Made by a program: the position numbers and the translations under genes. A stretch of DNA of 6,756 nt, taken from assembly GCA_964528155.1 (NCBI GenBank), contig CAZGRL010000174.1, positions 1 through 6,756 of the forward strand, read 5' to 3'. The DNA comes from G001797105 sp964528155 (GTDB lineage: Bacteria > Chloroflexota > Anaerolineae > Anaerolineales > E44-bin32). This document shows, in pieces, positions 6,526 to 6,756 of the stretch (position 1 is the first letter of the stretch; the number at the start of each line of letters is the position of its first letter). The notes below the pieces were generated by a model that saw only the letters and a program-made list of their open reading frames with translations, had not been told where the DNA came from and searched no databases.

Positions 6526-6646
6526 TCGGCGCGGAGGTCGCCTCTCCGCCCACCTTCCCCTGCGCCGAGGACGGCGCTCCGAGCGACGGCCAGCCGCCCG
6601 CACCTGACTGTCCTCACCACCCCTGGAAGGCTTACGGGAGTAATGA
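6526..6646 (-). repeat. Intergenic repeat, copy 1 (hairpin-bearing)
   Basis: On the minus strand this copy begins TCATT, continues through a CTTCCAGGGGTGGTGA-like block (about 6630-6614) and, after a variable spacer, ends in a conserved 51-bp GC-rich block at 6526-6576. The block contains the perfect hairpin GCGCCG-AGGA-CGGCGC at 6562-6577, and a second hairpin at 6531-6549 made of GCGGAG and CTCCGC arms. The same ordered blocks recur in the neighbouring copy at 6385-6521. No transposase or terminal-inverted-repeat boundaries are seen, so this is better called a REP-like or small dispersed repeat than an insertion sequence. Confidence 0.65.
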
Positions 6647-6682
6647 AGCGTAGGCGCTTTGCGCCTACGCTTCATTCTCCCG
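6635..6682. repeat. Near-perfect 22-bp inverted repeat (large hairpin)
   Basis: The arms 6642-6657 and 6661-6676 are perfectly complementary over 16 bp around a TTT loop. After a single bulged T at 6641 the pairing continues for 6 bp (6635-6640 with 6677-6682). The result is a 48-nt hairpin with only one bulge. On the plus strand it is followed by a pyrimidine-rich run starting CTTCTTTCC; on the minus strand no U-tract follows. It may end the gene entering from the right, stabilise an mRNA 3' end, or be a palindromic intergenic element. Its left edge merges with the tandem repeats next door, which favours a repeat-family origin. Confidence 0.75.
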
Positions 6683-6756
6683 CTTCTTTCCCCCCTTCCC
6701 CTCGAGCGTGTGAATGAATTGCCGGACCCTCCTCAAGATGAAGCTTGTATGGTAGT
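6665..6756 (-). CDS. Possible C-terminal end of an upstream gene (partial, unidentified)
   Basis: One minus-strand frame is open from the window edge to a TAG at 6667-6665 and would encode about 29 residues containing FILRRVRQFIHTLEGKGG, then a Lys/Arg/Glu-rich tail. Roughly three quarters of its codons end in G or C, against about a third in the neighbouring open frame, which fits a coding frame in a GC-rich genome. The tail is basic and resembles an ordinary soluble C-terminus. No family can be recognised from so few residues. The stop codon lies inside the large hairpin at 6635-6682, as expected for a gene end abutting a terminator-like structure. It could equally be non-coding DNA; the stretch is too short to be sure. 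Confidence 0.3.
   Translation of the reverse strand, partial: YHTSFILRRVRQFIHTLEGKGGKKRENEA

Larger units (their letters stand above)
6233..6664. other. Gene-free region with structured repeats
   Basis: No convincing gene is seen across these roughly 430 bp. Minus-strand open frames exist here, including an in-frame extension of the aldo/keto reductase, but they translate to Arg/Pro/Ser-rich, low-complexity sequence generated by the GC-rich repeats and match no protein family. The region holds the two repeat copies, the left arm of the large hairpin, a further small palindrome GGACG-AG-CGTCC at 6336-6347, and the probable promoter and leader of the reductase gene at its left end. Confidence 0.6.

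Noticed and set aside
6385..6646. CRISPR array or insertion sequence
   Set aside because: There are only two diverged long repeats with internal hairpins, no short identical repeats with uniform spacers, and no transposase or cas gene nearby.
6246..6675. Arg-rich minus-strand open frames upstream of the reductase
   Set aside because: Their repeated RRPRRRGR and ERPPRR segments are produced by the GC-rich hairpin repeats in two different frames, so they do not behave like a protein.

Overview
The window looks like a chromosomal piece of a moderately GC-rich bacterium, most plausibly a member of the Chloroflexota (Anaerolineae-like). This rests on three things: the multi-TM/GAF protein with its C-terminal helical module, the two-TM protein with an extracellular Ig-like domain, and the hairpin-rich intergenic DNA. 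It is an inference from style, not from a marker gene. All recognisable genes lie on the minus strand, so the biological order runs from the right edge to the left edge.

Right part (about 6756 to 5224). The possible C-terminus of an upstream gene enters at the right edge and ends inside a very stable 22-bp hairpin. About 430 bp without a convincing gene follow. They hold two tandem, diverged copies of a 120-137 bp repeat, each with two GC-rich hairpins. A monocistronic aldo/keto reductase gene comes next, with a complete catalytic tetrad. It ends in two tandem hairpins, one spanning its stop codon.

Left part (5175 to 133). A consensus extended -10 promoter (TGG-TATAAT) stands about 36 bp before a tightly packed run of five genes. 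These are (1) a Xer-type tyrosine recombinase that has lost its nucleophile and other catalytic residues, (2) a purine nucleoside phosphorylase (punA type) overlapping it by 1 nt, (3) a two-TM protein with an extracellular Ig-like domain, starting directly after the PNP stop, (4) a GNAT acetyltransferase with a probable TTG start, 63 nt downstream, and (5) a roughly nine-TM protein with a GAF domain and a C-terminal HTH-like region, 4 nt downstream. Such junctions point to one transcript with translational coupling. A hairpin without a U-tract follows the last gene.

How they work together: PNP is housekeeping purine salvage, and the recombinase next to it recalls the xerD-deoB-punA neighbourhood of Bacilli, here with a recombinase that appears catalytically dead. 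The last three genes look like an envelope/sensing group: an extracellular Ig-like protein, an acetyltransferase, and a membrane sensor that carries no kinase domain but a putative DNA-binding tail. The most interesting points are the dead recombinase and the kinase-less membrane sensor, co-transcribed around a salvage enzyme. I see no CRISPR array, transposase, tRNA or rRNA.
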